DNA of 64,000 bases from assembly GCA_025350045.1 (NCBI GenBank), contig JANXYM010000043.1, positions 28,894 to 92,893 of the forward strand. The letters run 5' to 3'. This document shows positions 47,846 to 57,316 of this stretch, in pieces. Both the position numbers and the translations under genes were made by a program. The notes beneath the pieces were generated by a model. It did not search any database, was not told the DNA's origin, and saw nothing but the letters and a program-made list of their open reading frames with translations. Positions within the stretch are counted from its first letter, which is position 1. Each line of letters begins with the position of its first letter. The stretch comes from Methanomicrobiales archaeon (GTDB taxonomy: Archaea; Halobacteriota; Methanomicrobia; Methanomicrobiales; Methanospirillaceae).

Positions 47846-49668
47846 TACCATCGTCAAGAGAAGAGCAGAAGACCGAGGCATTCAGGCTTTTTGAAGACGG
47901 GCGGTATATCGAGTCCGGCCGGCTCTGCACCATCCTTTTGGAATCAGGCAGGGATTCTGCTATCGATGTGCTCGCCGCAACGAACCTCTACTATATGGGA
48001 AAGCTCGATGAGGCGGAAGTCTTTTTTAAGGATCTTGCGCAGAAGATGCCTGACTCTTCCTATGTGCACAGTTACCTGGCAAAAGTGTTTGAAGCACGAG
48101 GGGACGAAGCTGCAATCGCCGAGTACGCAACTGCCGTTCATCTCGATCCTTCCAACCAGGATGCCCTGCGGGGTTATGCAGAGTATCTCCTCACCCACAG
48201 GGATTACCAGGCCGCACTGCCGGTCTTTAAGCGGCTCGTGCAGATCAGTAAAAAACAGGGTGATGTCCATCATCTGATGCAGGCGCACCTTGGGATTGGC
48301 GAAGCACACGAGGCACTCTCAACCCATGACCTGCTGGGGGGCGGGACTGCACCGGGCCACGAATATGTCGATGCGCTGGTGAAGACCGGCAACTTCCCTG
48401 CAGCCACGGAACTGGCGAACCGGATCTATAAAGAGACCCGGGATCCTGCAGTGCTCAGGAAATATCTGTCTGCTCTCTCCGTTTATGATGTGCCGTCTTC
48501 GCTCGAGGCTTACACCGATCATACCCGGTCCGGCACCGATTGCGGGATCCTCTTTGACTACGTACTGCTCCTGCAGGCCCACGGGAGGACCAAAGAAGCG
48601 CTGGCTACCGCACAGGAACTCGCCGGACGCTCATGCCAGCCGGTATATCATCTTCTGGTCTGCGATCTGCTCGCGGCCCATGCACACGCCGGGAAGGAGA
48701 GGAAGGAAGCTCTTGCTGCATACGAACAGTTGATCCGGGACGAGCTGGCTGCCAAAAATGATCTTGACCTGCTCCGGACGATCATCAGCAGGTACCGCCA
48801 GCACCTCACCGCGTGGATTCCGGCAGAAGAGGCAAAACGCAGGTTCCTTGACATTGTCTCAAAGGATGTGAATGTGGCAAGCCTGCTCGAGACCGCTCTG
48901 TTATACGAAGAGGCCGGGGATGCCGCAGAAGCCCGGTCCTGGTATTACCGGGCGTACAGGGCAGATTTTCTGACAGGAGGGCTTGCCTATGCACAATACC
49001 TCGATATTCACGGCGAATTGCGCGAGTGCGAGAAAGTGATGCTTTACATCCTCTCGAACGTGAAAAAGAGCACAGACACCAGCAGGGTGGCAGCCGTGAT
49101 CGTGCAGAGGCACGGAACCATGCACCGGTTAAAGCGGTTGATGGAGCAGCTGCTTGCAACACTCGAATCCCGCCGGGAGACACTGAATTCAGAAGGTCTC
49201 GAACTGCTCGCAATGGCGTTTTTCATTGCCGGAACCAATGCACACGAAGAGCAGGACTACGCAGGCTGCAAGTATTACTGTCTGAACGGCATGGACGTGA
49301 TGCCGGCTCACTCCCGGGCCATTGCGCTTGAGGATTTTCTCACCCTGATCCGGGCCTGCAAGGAGAAGTCGGTGGCCGATCGCCCTGTCATGAACGTGCC
49401 CGAGGTAAAAAAACGGGCAGCAGCCGGTCCTCCGGCACAGGTGATCACCGATCAGCTCGGTCTCACCGAGCAGGAGGCAAAGATCCTCGAGTTCGTCCGG
49501 CTGCACAGGACGGCAAACGAGATGGAACTGCGAAAAGTGCTGGGCACACGCAGGGTGGTCGGGATTGTCAACCGCCTGATCCAGAAAGCAGAAGCACAGG
49601 GATTGTTACTGATCGCAAAGAAAGGAGTTGGGGAGGATGGGGAAACCTATGAATATACCGGAACCTGA
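47842..49668 (+). CDS. TPR-repeat protein with C-terminal winged-helix-like domain
   Basis: ORF 608 aa; TPR-type repeats (SYVHSYLAKVFEARGDEAAIAEYATAVHLDPSNQDALRGYAEYLL); C-term LTEQEAKILEFVRLHRTANEMELRKVLGTRRVVGIVNRLIQKAEAQGLLLIAKKGVGEDGETYEYT is wHTH-like. Confidence 0.85.
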   Translation: MIPSSREEQKTEAFRLFEDGRYIESGRLCTILLESGRDSAIDVLAATNLYYMGKLDEAEVFFKDLAQKMPDSSYVHSYLAKVFEARGDEAAIAEYATAVHLDPSNQDALRGYAEYLLTHRDYQAALPVFKRLVQISKKQGDVHHLMQAHLGIGEAHEALSTHDLLGGGTAPGHEYVDALVKTGNFPAATELANRIYKETRDPAVLRKYLSALSVYDVPSSLEAYTDHTRSGTDCGILFDYVLLLQAHGRTKEALATAQELAGRSCQPVYHLLVCDLLAAHAHAGKERKEALAAYEQLIRDELAAKNDLDLLRTIISRYRQHLTAWIPAEEAKRRFLDIVSKDVNVASLLETALLYEEAGDAAEARSWYYRAYRADFLTGGLAYAQYLDIHGELRECEKVMLYILSNVKKSTDTSRVAAVIVQRHGTMHRLKRLMEQLLATLESRRETLNSEGLELLAMAFFIAGTNAHEEQDYAGCKYYCLNGMDVMPAHSRAIALEDFLTLIRACKEKSVADRPVMNVPEVKKRAAAGPPAQVITDQLGLTEQEAKILEFVRLHRTANEMELRKVLGTRRVVGIVNRLIQKAEAQGLLLIAKKGVGEDGETYEYTGT

Positions 49669-50950
49669 ACGGATGGACCAGCGCAGGCTCGAGAGCATCA
49701 ACATTATTAATGCTTTACGCCGGGGCACGGTCCCTGCAGGCGGGCTGGAGCGGATAGCCGTAGGGCTCGACGTTGAAGAGGGTGTGATCAGCCGGCAGTT
49801 GGATTATGTAGCCCAGAGCGGCGGGGATCTCAAGTTTATCCGGGGTGAGTACGGGAGCGGCAAGACGTTCCTGGTTGCCCGGGCACTCGAGATCGCCCGC
49901 ACAAAGGGATTTGTCACCTCGCACGTTATCATCTCATCCTCCACCCCGCTCTACAAGATCAAGGGGATCTACCAGCAGGTCTGTGCAAACCTCCGTACTG
50001 GAGGGGAAGAGCATGCGATCAAGACGGTACTCGACAACTGGCTCTTTGCCATCGAAGAGCGGCTGCTCTCGGTGAGCAAGACAGATCTTGAAGACGCTGC
50101 ACTCGAAGAGGCCACGGAGCGGGAGATCGAGACGGCACTCAGCGGCATCAGCGAAGTGAACACTGCTCTGGCTGCGGCACTGCGCACGTACTACCGTGCG
50201 AATAATACCGGCGACTTCCAGCTGGCCCAGGCAGCACTGGGCTGGATCGCCGGTGAACCCAATATCGGCCGGGACTTCAAGCAGAAGGCAGGGATCAAAG
50301 GCGAGATCGATGACACCATCGCGTTTGTCTTCCTGCGGGGCCTCGTGTCGATTATTCACGGGGCGGGCTACAGCGGGATTGCGATCGCGGTAGACGAGAT
50401 GGAGACCACGCAGGGACTCCAGCGCAACCAGCGGGAGAAAGGGTACCACACGCTCGTCCGGATCATCGATGCACTCGACCGGGGCGATATGCCCCGCTGT
50501 TTCTTCCTCTTTACCGGCACTCCTGCCATGTATGACGGTTCACGCGGCATCCGCTCCGTTCCCCCGCTCTACGATCGCATCAGCGTGGTGCAGAACGACG
50601 CCTATCGCAATCCCCGCCAGCCACAGATTATGCTGGAGAAGTTCGATACGTCAAAGCTTGAACTGGTGGCGATCAAGATCGTTGATGTCTACGCCCAGGC
50701 GTACTCGGAACCGGACCGCGAGCGGATCTCGCACCGCTTCATACGGGCCATGATCAAAAAGATTACCACCCGGTTCGGGGGCAGGGTGGACGTTATTCCC
50801 CGCATATTCTTAAAAGAGTTTGTCGATGTGCTGGACAAGTGCGAGCTCTACGAGGATTATACTCCCGGTGATGCCTACGACTTTGATGCCGAGCACCTCA
50901 AGGGGGATCTCAGGAAAGAGGAGGAGGCGGTGATGGTGGTCAGGTTCTGA
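49628..50950 (+). CDS. BREX-type ATP-binding protein, BrxC/BrxD-like (DUF2791 family); start may be ATG at 49649
   Basis: ORF 440 aa; KFIRGEYGSGKTFLVARALEIARTKGFVTSHVIISSSTPLYKIKGIYQQVCANLRT; GIAIAVDEMETTQGLQRNQREKGYHTLVRIIDALDRGDMPRCFFLFTGTPAMYDGSRGIRSVPPLYDRI. Confidence 0.8.
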   Translation: MGRMGKPMNIPEPERMDQRRLESINIINALRRGTVPAGGLERIAVGLDVEEGVISRQLDYVAQSGGDLKFIRGEYGSGKTFLVARALEIARTKGFVTSHVIISSSTPLYKIKGIYQQVCANLRTGGEEHAIKTVLDNWLFAIEERLLSVSKTDLEDAALEEATEREIETALSGISEVNTALAAALRTYYRANNTGDFQLAQAALGWIAGEPNIGRDFKQKAGIKGEIDDTIAFVFLRGLVSIIHGAGYSGIAIAVDEMETTQGLQRNQREKGYHTLVRIIDALDRGDMPRCFFLFTGTPAMYDGSRGIRSVPPLYDRISVVQNDAYRNPRQPQIMLEKFDTSKLELVAIKIVDVYAQAYSEPDRERISHRFIRAMIKKITTRFGGRVDVIPRIFLKEFVDVLDKCELYEDYTPGDAYDFDAEHLKGDLRKEEEAVMVVRF

Positions 50951-50967
50951 TCCCTCCGGTTAAGACA

Positions 50968-51534
50968 ATGTTTTACGCTTTAACAGCTCACCCTTTCAGC
51001 ATGCGCCGGTCGTATCTCCTGTTCATCCTTGCAGCAGCCGTACTGTGCGCACTGGTTCCCGTAACAGGAGCCGTCTCGCTCACCCTAAATGCTTCAGAGA
51101 ATGAGGCGCACATCGGGGATACCATCACGCTCAGCGGTACAGTGACCGGGATCAAAACGATTGCAGTGTACCTCTTTGTTATCGGACCTGACCTCGACAA
51201 CCGTGGCGTAACACTCGACAACCTCAACATCCCCGCAGGGCGCGGGTTGTTCACCACAGCACCGGTGCATCTCGAGAACGGCACCTGGTCCTATACCTGG
51301 GATACCGCAGTGATCCTTGGCAATCTCAAACCCGGTACTTACACAATCTATGTAGTCAGTTCACCGGTCGACCGGCTCCGCTTTGTCACAGGCGAGTACG
51401 CCACCACAGAGATTGTTTTTCTTCCCACAGAAGAACCCCCCAGTGAAGTGCCAATCGGACCCTGTATTCCGATTGTTGCACTGGTGATTGCCGGGATGGT
51501 TTTGCTGGGATGGCGTGGAATGCGGCGGGAATAG
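50968..51534 (+). CDS. Secreted membrane-anchored beta-sandwich-like protein (start may be ATG at 51001)
   Basis: ORF 188 aa; signal peptide SYLLFILAAAVLCALVPVTGAVSL, Ig-like sequence (NEAHIGDTITLSGTVTGIKTIAVYLFVIGPD), C-term TM CIPIVALVIAGMVLLGWRGMRRE. Confidence 0.75.
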   Translation: MFYALTAHPFSMRRSYLLFILAAAVLCALVPVTGAVSLTLNASENEAHIGDTITLSGTVTGIKTIAVYLFVIGPDLDNRGVTLDNLNIPAGRGLFTTAPVHLENGTWSYTWDTAVILGNLKPGTYTIYVVSSPVDRLRFVTGEYATTEIVFLPTEEPPSEVPIGPCIPIVALVIAGMVLLGWRGMRRE

Positions 51535-51586
51535 AGTTTTTTTTAAACGGGAATTTTCGTTTATTTTATTTTTATCTTTGTTTATT

Positions 51587-51655
51587 TATGGGGGCTGATG
51601 CCCCCATACCCCCAATAACGATGCTCCCGCAGCTCCCGAAGGGCCCCCGGGGCGG
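51587..51655 (-). repeat. Dispersed intergenic GC-rich hairpin repeat, family A copy 2
   Basis: Reverse complement reads CCGCCCCGGGGGCCCTTCGGGAGCTGCGGGAGCATCGTTATTGGGGGTATGGGGGCATCAGCCCCCATA; contains perfect stem TATGGGGGC-TGAT-GCCCCCATA at 51587-51608. Confidence 0.7.
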
Positions 51656-51711
51656 TTTGAATACTTTTTGTGCTCTGGAGAAATCCTCTGTTTTTTTCCG
51701 AAACTCTTTTT

Positions 51712-51729
51712 GGGCATGCCCGCATGCCC
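51712..51729. repeat. Perfect inverted repeat GGGCATGC-CC-GCATGCCC
   Basis: Direct reading; 8-bp arms with 2-bp centre in the intergenic region between convergent genes. Confidence 0.85.
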
Positions 51730-52054
51730 CGCTACTATGGCATCCCCACGTAGCGATAGTGGACGCAATCGAGTTAGTGAAAAATACATAGGTGAAAGGG
51801 ATCACACTCAAAGTCTCCAGAATGTTTGACCGTAACCGGGGATGGATAATCGGATTCCTGATAGTATTTTTGTAAAAAATTCCGATAAATGAAAAATATA
51901 TTTTCCAGAAGAGTTACAAAAAATCTCCTTGCCAGGAGAGGCCCCGATGAGGCGGCCGAGCGACCCCATAAGGGGTGGAAAACATCGCAATAAAATAAAC
52001 GTTACAACAAAGAAACATAAAAAAAAGTGAAAAATCGGGGTGTCTTCCCGACAA

Positions 52055-53308
52055 TTACTTCCTGCCGGATTCCCTGCGCACCCGCACGGATTCTGCATGG
52101 GCGTGAAGGCCTTCTGCATCCGCAATGGTCTCGACGATATCGCCAATCGCATCAAGACCATCGCGATCGATGATCTCGACCGATGCAGTCTTGCAGAAAT
52201 GATTCACATCGAGACCGGAGTAGGTCTTTGCATATCCTGCTGTCGGCAGGCAGTGGTTGGTCCCTACGGCATAGTCACCGCAGGCAACTGCCGAATAACG
52301 TCCGACAAAGATTGCCCCTGCATTCTTCACTCTCGTGACAACGGACAGGGGGTCGGCAACCTGTATTGAGAGGTGTTCCGGGGCAACAGCATCCGAAGCA
52401 AGAATCGCTTCTTCCATAGTGCTGACAACAACATACCCGGAGTTCTTAAGCGCCTGTTCGATGATCTCCTTTCGCGGGGCAACTTTTGTCATCGCTTCGA
52501 CCTCGCGGCCTACTTTTGCCGGGAGGGACTTGTCGGTGGTGATCAGGATACAGGCAGCATTGGGATCGTGCTCGGACTGGGCAAGAATATCGGCAGCGAC
52601 AATACGGGGGTCGGCAGTCTCATCGGCAATAATCCCGATCTCGCTGGGGCCTGCCGGGAAATCGATCTCAACCTTTTCGCGGAGCATCATCTTGGCAAGG
52701 GTCACGTACACGTTGCCGGGCCCGACAATCTTCTGCACGGGCCGGATAGATTCAGTACCCAGCGCCATTGCGGCAACTGCCTGTGCACCACCGGCATTGT
52801 AGATCTCGGTGACACCGGCAATGTCCAGCGCAACGAGGGTTAAGGGTTTTATCGGAGGGGGGGAGCAGGCGCAGATCTCCTTTACTCCCGCAACACGGGC
52901 TGGCACTGCACACATGAGAGCAGACGACGGGTAGGCAGCACGGCCCCCGGGGATATAGAGACCGACACGGTTTAAGGGCGTGGTCTTGACCCCAAGTACG
53001 ATGCCGGGTTCCATCTCCTGCAGCCAGAGATCCCGGGGCTTCTGGAGTTCATGAAATCGCTCGATACGGGCATGAGCCTCGATCAGGCTCTCAATGATCT
53101 TCGCATCGACCAGCTCATAGGCATCCTCGCGCTCATCATCTGATACCGCGATGTCAGTCAGTACACAGTGCTTCTTTGCCAGATCAATAAGTGCAGCGTC
53201 TCCCTCGTTCTGCACACGGCTGATGATCTCTGTTACGGTGGCCCGGACATCTTCGAGGCTCGACTGCCTCCCCGCGATCCACTCATCGATCTCCACTGCC
53301 TTCCACAT
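52055..53308 (-). CDS. hisD: Histidinol dehydrogenase
   Basis: ORF 417 aa; LYIPGGRAAYPSSALMCAVPARVAGV, VQKIVGPGNVYVTLAKMML, IDFPAGPSEIGIIADETADPRIVAADILAQSEHDPNAA. Confidence 0.96.
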   Translation of the reverse strand: MWKAVEIDEWIAGRQSSLEDVRATVTEIISRVQNEGDAALIDLAKKHCVLTDIAVSDDEREDAYELVDAKIIESLIEAHARIERFHELQKPRDLWLQEMEPGIVLGVKTTPLNRVGLYIPGGRAAYPSSALMCAVPARVAGVKEICACSPPPIKPLTLVALDIAGVTEIYNAGGAQAVAAMALGTESIRPVQKIVGPGNVYVTLAKMMLREKVEIDFPAGPSEIGIIADETADPRIVAADILAQSEHDPNAACILITTDKSLPAKVGREVEAMTKVAPRKEIIEQALKNSGYVVVSTMEEAILASDAVAPEHLSIQVADPLSVVTRVKNAGAIFVGRYSAVACGDYAVGTNHCLPTAGYAKTYSGLDVNHFCKTASVEIIDRDGLDAIGDIVETIADAEGLHAHAESVRVRRESGRK

Positions 53309-53625
53309 AGTGCCAATATTTTCGGCAGGAAAGGTTGTTAAGGTTTCGTCAGGTTTAAAAAATGGGATACTTGAATTTGAAATACTCGTGCAGAATATTT
53401 TGGATTTGTCCGGCTCTGTCGCAGATTATGAAAATACTGGCACGGGAATGAGGGTGTATGAAAAAAATCTCAATTAAAAAAAATGCTCTGGAGAACCGTA
53501 TATGAACCGATAAAATTCGCACCAAATGTAGGGAAACTGCCGATAATGCGAGGGTTCCCCACTACAGGGCCTATATGAGGCACGGCGGGGCAAGGAGTTT
53601 TCAGCATTTTTTACGTTATTGATCC

Positions 53626-53692
53626 TCCGTGGGGGCGCCCCGTCGGGGGCGGCGGCGCCCATCGCAACCGGGGGTATGAGGTAACCCCCATC
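53626..53692 (+). repeat. Dispersed intergenic GC-rich hairpin repeat, family A copy 3 (diverged)
   Basis: TCCGTGGGGGCGCCCCGTCGGGGGCGGCGGCGCCCATCGCAACCGGGGGTATGAGGTAACCCCCATC; same order of blocks as copies 1 and 2. Confidence 0.6.
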
Positions 53693-53831
53693 ACTCTGTC
53701 TGAAAGAGTTCGTTTTTCATGGGAAGTCATCCGTTTTTTCCTGATGCTGTTGGGCGCAGGCTCGCATGCCCCTCCCGTCAGGCTTCACTGAATAGCGAGG
53801 GAGAAGCATGGGGTTAGAGAAAAAAATCCTT

Positions 53832-53946
53832 TGACGAAAATGGGATCATGGGGGTGCTCCGTTTGGACCGCCTCTCCCTCTGGGGGAGAAACGGTCATAC
53901 TCAAAATATCCAGAAAGCGGGAGCGCAATCTGTGATAATAATAATA
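53832..53946 (+). repeat. Dispersed intergenic repeat, family B copy 1
   Basis: GACGAAAATGGGATCATGGGGGTGCTCCGTTTGGACCGCCTCTCCCTCTGGGGGAGAAACGGTCATACTCAAAATATCCAGAAAG...AATCTGTGATAATA aligns to 57206-57316. Confidence 0.6.
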
Positions 53947-53980
53947 GGATTTCTCCGGGACGAAAAAAAGAAAACGGTTA

Positions 53981-55597
53981 TTAATAGCCACCCATACCGG
54001 GCGGCATTCCGCCCGGAGCTGCGGACCTTGAGGATGCAATGACATCATCGATGCGGAGTATCATGACTGCTGCCTCAGAAGCGCTTGAAATTGCCTGTGT
54101 CTTTACCCGCAGCGGTTCGACAACGCCCGCTTTGAGCATGTCCGCGGGTTTACCGGCAATGATATCAAGCCCATAGGTCTTCTTCCCCGATTCGTGGGCT
54201 GCCCTGAGGTCGACTAACATATTGATGGGGTCAAGCCCGGCATTCTCGGCAAGCACGCGGGGGATGATCTCCATTGCGCTTGCAAACGATTCAATGGCAA
54301 GCTGGTTGCGGCCACCAACTGTTGCGGCATACTCGCGAAGCCGTAATGAAAGTTCTGTCTCTGGTGCACCGCCGCCGGGAACAATCTTTTTCCCCGCAAC
54401 AACAACGCTGACAACCATGAGGGCGTCGTGAATGGCCCGGTCAAGTTCGTCCACCACGTGCTCGGTCCCGCCACGGATGATGATGGAGACCGCTTTTGGA
54501 TTTTTGCACTTCGAGACATAGATCATCTCGTCACCGGATAACGATTTCTCCTCGACAAGACCGGCTGCGCCAAGATCCTTTGCTGTGATCGCATCCACGC
54601 TGTTGACGAGCTGTGCACCCGTTGCCCGGGCAAGATTATCCATATCGCTCTTCTTAACCCTGCGTACAGCAAGGATACCGGCTTTTGCAAGGTAGTGCTG
54701 CGCAACATCGTCGATACCTTTCTGGCAGAAGAGGACATTGGCCTTGCTCCTGATAACCTTGTCCACCATCGAATGGACCATGTCCGCTTCTCCATCGAGG
54801 AATGCCTGTGCCTGGCCGGGACTCGAGATGTTGATCTTTGCATTCACTTCGGTCTTTTTGTACTCGAGTGCTGCATTGAGGAGGATAATCTTTGCATCCT
54901 TGACGATCTTGGGCATGCTCGGGTGTGCACGATCCTTGCTGATAACCATACCCTCGATGAGAGCCGAGTCGTCGATCGAGCCGCCAACCTTCTTCTCCAC
55001 GTTGATGTGGGCGAGATCTGCGGTACCGTCAGCATCGGCGACGAACGTGATTGCCCTGACAATGATGTCGCAGAGATGACCTTTTGCTACATCCGAATTC
55101 TTGCCGGTAAGGGCAGTCTCTGCAATCTTCTTGAGCATCGCGGTATCGGTTGGTTTGACCGTTATGGCGTATTTATCGAGCAGCAGGAGGGACTTTTCCG
55201 CTGCCATACGGTAACCCTCGGCGATGCTGGTCGGGTGGACTTTCTGTTTGAGGAGGACTTCTGCGTTCTTTAAAAGTTCGCCCGCCAGGATGACGGCAGT
55301 TGTCGTACCATCGCCGACTTCAGCATCCTGGGTCTTTGCGATCTCGACCATCATCTTTGCAGCAGGGTGCTCGATATCCATCTCCTTTAAGATAGTGACA
55401 CCATCGTTGGTGATGGTGATATCGCCAATGCCATCGACAAGCATCTTGTCCATACCCCTGGGACCAAGGGTTGACTGGACCGCTGTCGCAACGGCCCGTG
55501 CAGCGGTGAAATTACTGTTCTGGGCATCCTGACCATGGGTTGTCGTTGATCCTTCCCGCATAATGATTATGGGTTGTCCCCCGAGTTGTTGTGACAT
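53981..55597 (-). CDS. Thermosome subunit (group II chaperonin)
   Basis: ORF 538 aa; [72 protein letters not shown]-term [10 protein letters not shown]. Confidence 0.97.
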   Translation of the reverse strand: MSQQLGGQPIIIMREGSTTTHGQDAQNSNFTAARAVATAVQSTLGPRGMDKMLVDGIGDITITNDGVTILKEMDIEHPAAKMMVEIAKTQDAEVGDGTTTAVILAGELLKNAEVLLKQKVHPTSIAEGYRMAAEKSLLLLDKYAITVKPTDTAMLKKIAETALTGKNSDVAKGHLCDIIVRAITFVADADGTADLAHINVEKKVGGSIDDSALIEGMVISKDRAHPSMPKIVKDAKIILLNAALEYKKTEVNAKINISSPGQAQAFLDGEADMVHSMVDKVIRSKANVLFCQKGIDDVAQHYLAKAGILAVRRVKKSDMDNLARATGAQLVNSVDAITAKDLGAAGLVEEKSLSGDEMIYVSKCKNPKAVSIIIRGGTEHVVDELDRAIHDALMVVSVVVAGKKIVPGGGAPETELSLRLREYAATVGGRNQLAIESFASAMEIIPRVLAENAGLDPINMLVDLRAAHESGKKTYGLDIIAGKPADMLKAGVVEPLRVKTQAISSASEAAVMILRIDDVIASSRSAAPGGMPPGMGGY

Positions 55598-56163
55598 ACT
55601 TATACCTCGCTAAATTGTTCAATCCATTGTGATTGTACCGGTGCCTGTTTTTCCTGCTTGCCGGCCGTTTGGCCTTTTGAGGGGAGTTCCGGGGCAACCG
55701 CAGACCGTTCTGGCACATCTTTGATGGGATCAAAAACGGCTGGGGCGAAAACCGGTACCAGTAAAACAGAAGTCGTCATCCCTGTTCGGGCGATTATTGG
55801 TGGACTTCATCACCAGATGATAAAACAGATTGTCCTGCATCGGTTTTATGTGTATCCATCTCTGGTGTGATTCGCAGTACGATACCCCCCTGTTAAACCG
55901 GTGTTGTACTATCGGGCACAGTCTGGCTTATTTCATGAGAGAGATCTGTCTTTCTCCCGTGTGCCTCCCTCCGTCATCGAATAATGCATTCTGCGAATGT
56001 CCGGGGGTGTATGCAGCCTGCGTTTATCCCGTGTCAGTACCTGTTCACTGGATGATGGTTCTGCTTGTGCCCGGTAGCGGGCTTATACAAGAATGGGGTA
56101 AAAAATGAGTGTTTCGTGTCAACACCTCATCATTAATAACAGGTTTTTACCTATTACTGATCA

Positions 56164-57057
56164 ATGCGCACGGATTTTGGTATTCATATGAAAGGGGGCG
56201 TCATCACCGAACGGGATGCAGACTTCTGTACCATTCGCATCAGGGCCCCTGCAGGTATTTTTTCTATTGAACAGTTGCGGGGTATTGCAACAATCGCGAA
56301 GAGATATGGAAAGGGTACGGTTCACTGCACCACCCGCCAGACGTTAGAAATTCCCCATGTCAATCCGAAACTGTTGAAAAAAGTTGAAAAGGCTCTTGCA
56401 AAGAACGAAACTCCTGTTGGCTCGGAAAAAGATGAGATTGTCAACATCATCGCATGTCCCGGGACCGAACGCTGCAAATTTGCCAATATCGATACCATCA
56501 GTCTCGCCAAAAAAATCGATGAAAAATTGTTCGGAAAGGAGATGCCGGTAAAGATGCGCATCGCACTGTCGGGTTGCCCGAATGCCTGCACAAGTCCCAT
56601 GCTCAACGAAATTGGGGTTATCGGGAGAGTGCTCCCCCTCCGGACTCCCGGTCTTTGTACAGGGTGCGGATCCTGTGTCCAGTACTGCAAAGAAAAAGCC
56701 ATTAAAATCCGGAATGGCATATCGGAACTCCAGGAGGATAAATGCGTCCAGTGCGGGGTATGCATCCAGTCCTGCCATTTTGATCTCTTAAAAGCAGAAC
56801 ACCGGCATTTTCTTATCACGGTTGGGGGAAGGAGAGGGAGACATCCCAAAATCGGCAGACAGCTGCTGACTGTTGAGACCGAAGAACAGGTACTTATAGC
56901 CATACAAAAAATTGTCGACTGGGTGTACCGCCGTGCCTGGAGCGGGAGACTCCTATCTGAGCAACTGGATGAACTCCATTTCGAAAAATTCCGGCAGGAT
57001 ATTGAAAAGCTGATGTCAGATACCAGCGAGAGCCCGGCAAAAAAACCATTACCCTGA
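56164..57057 (+). CDS. Sulfite/nitrite-reductase-like hemoprotein with two 4Fe-4S ferredoxin motifs (Dsr-like protein)
   Basis: ORF 297 aa; TVHCTTRQTLEIPHVNPKLL; IIACPGTERCKFANIDT...RIALSGCPNACTSPMLNEIGVIG; ferredoxin CTGCGSCVQYCKEKAI and CVQCGVCIQSCHFDLL. Confidence 0.9.
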   Translation: MRTDFGIHMKGGVITERDADFCTIRIRAPAGIFSIEQLRGIATIAKRYGKGTVHCTTRQTLEIPHVNPKLLKKVEKALAKNETPVGSEKDEIVNIIACPGTERCKFANIDTISLAKKIDEKLFGKEMPVKMRIALSGCPNACTSPMLNEIGVIGRVLPLRTPGLCTGCGSCVQYCKEKAIKIRNGISELQEDKCVQCGVCIQSCHFDLLKAEHRHFLITVGGRRGRHPKIGRQLLTVETEEQVLIAIQKIVDWVYRRAWSGRLLSEQLDELHFEKFRQDIEKLMSDTSESPAKKPLP

Positions 57058-57205
57058 ATTTTTTACCAACTCTTTTTTTATTGATACCGTAAGAGTAATT
57101 GAAAATTTTTTGCATTTATCACGTATCCGATTATCTTAAAAAACGCGGGAGAACACATTTGCGGATAGTGAGATAAAACGCATTTTTATCAGGATTTGTT
57201 CTAAA

Positions 57206-57316
57206 GACGAAAAGGGGGTCAAGGGGGTGCACTCCTTGGGTTGCCTCCCCCTTTTCAGGGAGAGAGGGGATCGCTGTCACAATCTCCAAAGAGCCTGACT
57301 GTAATATCTGATAATA
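57206..57316 (+). repeat. Dispersed intergenic repeat, family B copy 2
   Basis: GACGAAAAGGGGGTCAAGGGGGTGCACTCCTTGGGTTGCCTCCCCCTTTTCAGGGAGAGAGGGGATCGCTGTCACAATCTCCAAAGAGCCTGACTGTAATATCTGATAATA; a partial third copy (ATCACACTCAAAGTCTCCAGAATGTTTGACCGTAA) is at about 51801-51836. Confidence 0.6.

Noticed and set aside
47842-50950. Calling this a complete BREX defence system
   Set aside because: Only a BrxC/D-like ATPase is present; methyltransferase, PglZ, BrxL/Lon and helicase components are absent from the window.
51572-51811. ORFs in the 51.57-51.81 kb gap (79-93 aa, both strands)
   Set aside because: Overlap the hairpin repeat family and its palindromes; translations are proline/glycine-rich artefacts of the repeat.
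55658-56108. Short ORFs upstream of the Dsr-like gene
   Set aside because: No start-site context, domain or hydrophobic pattern convincing enough; treated as intergenic.
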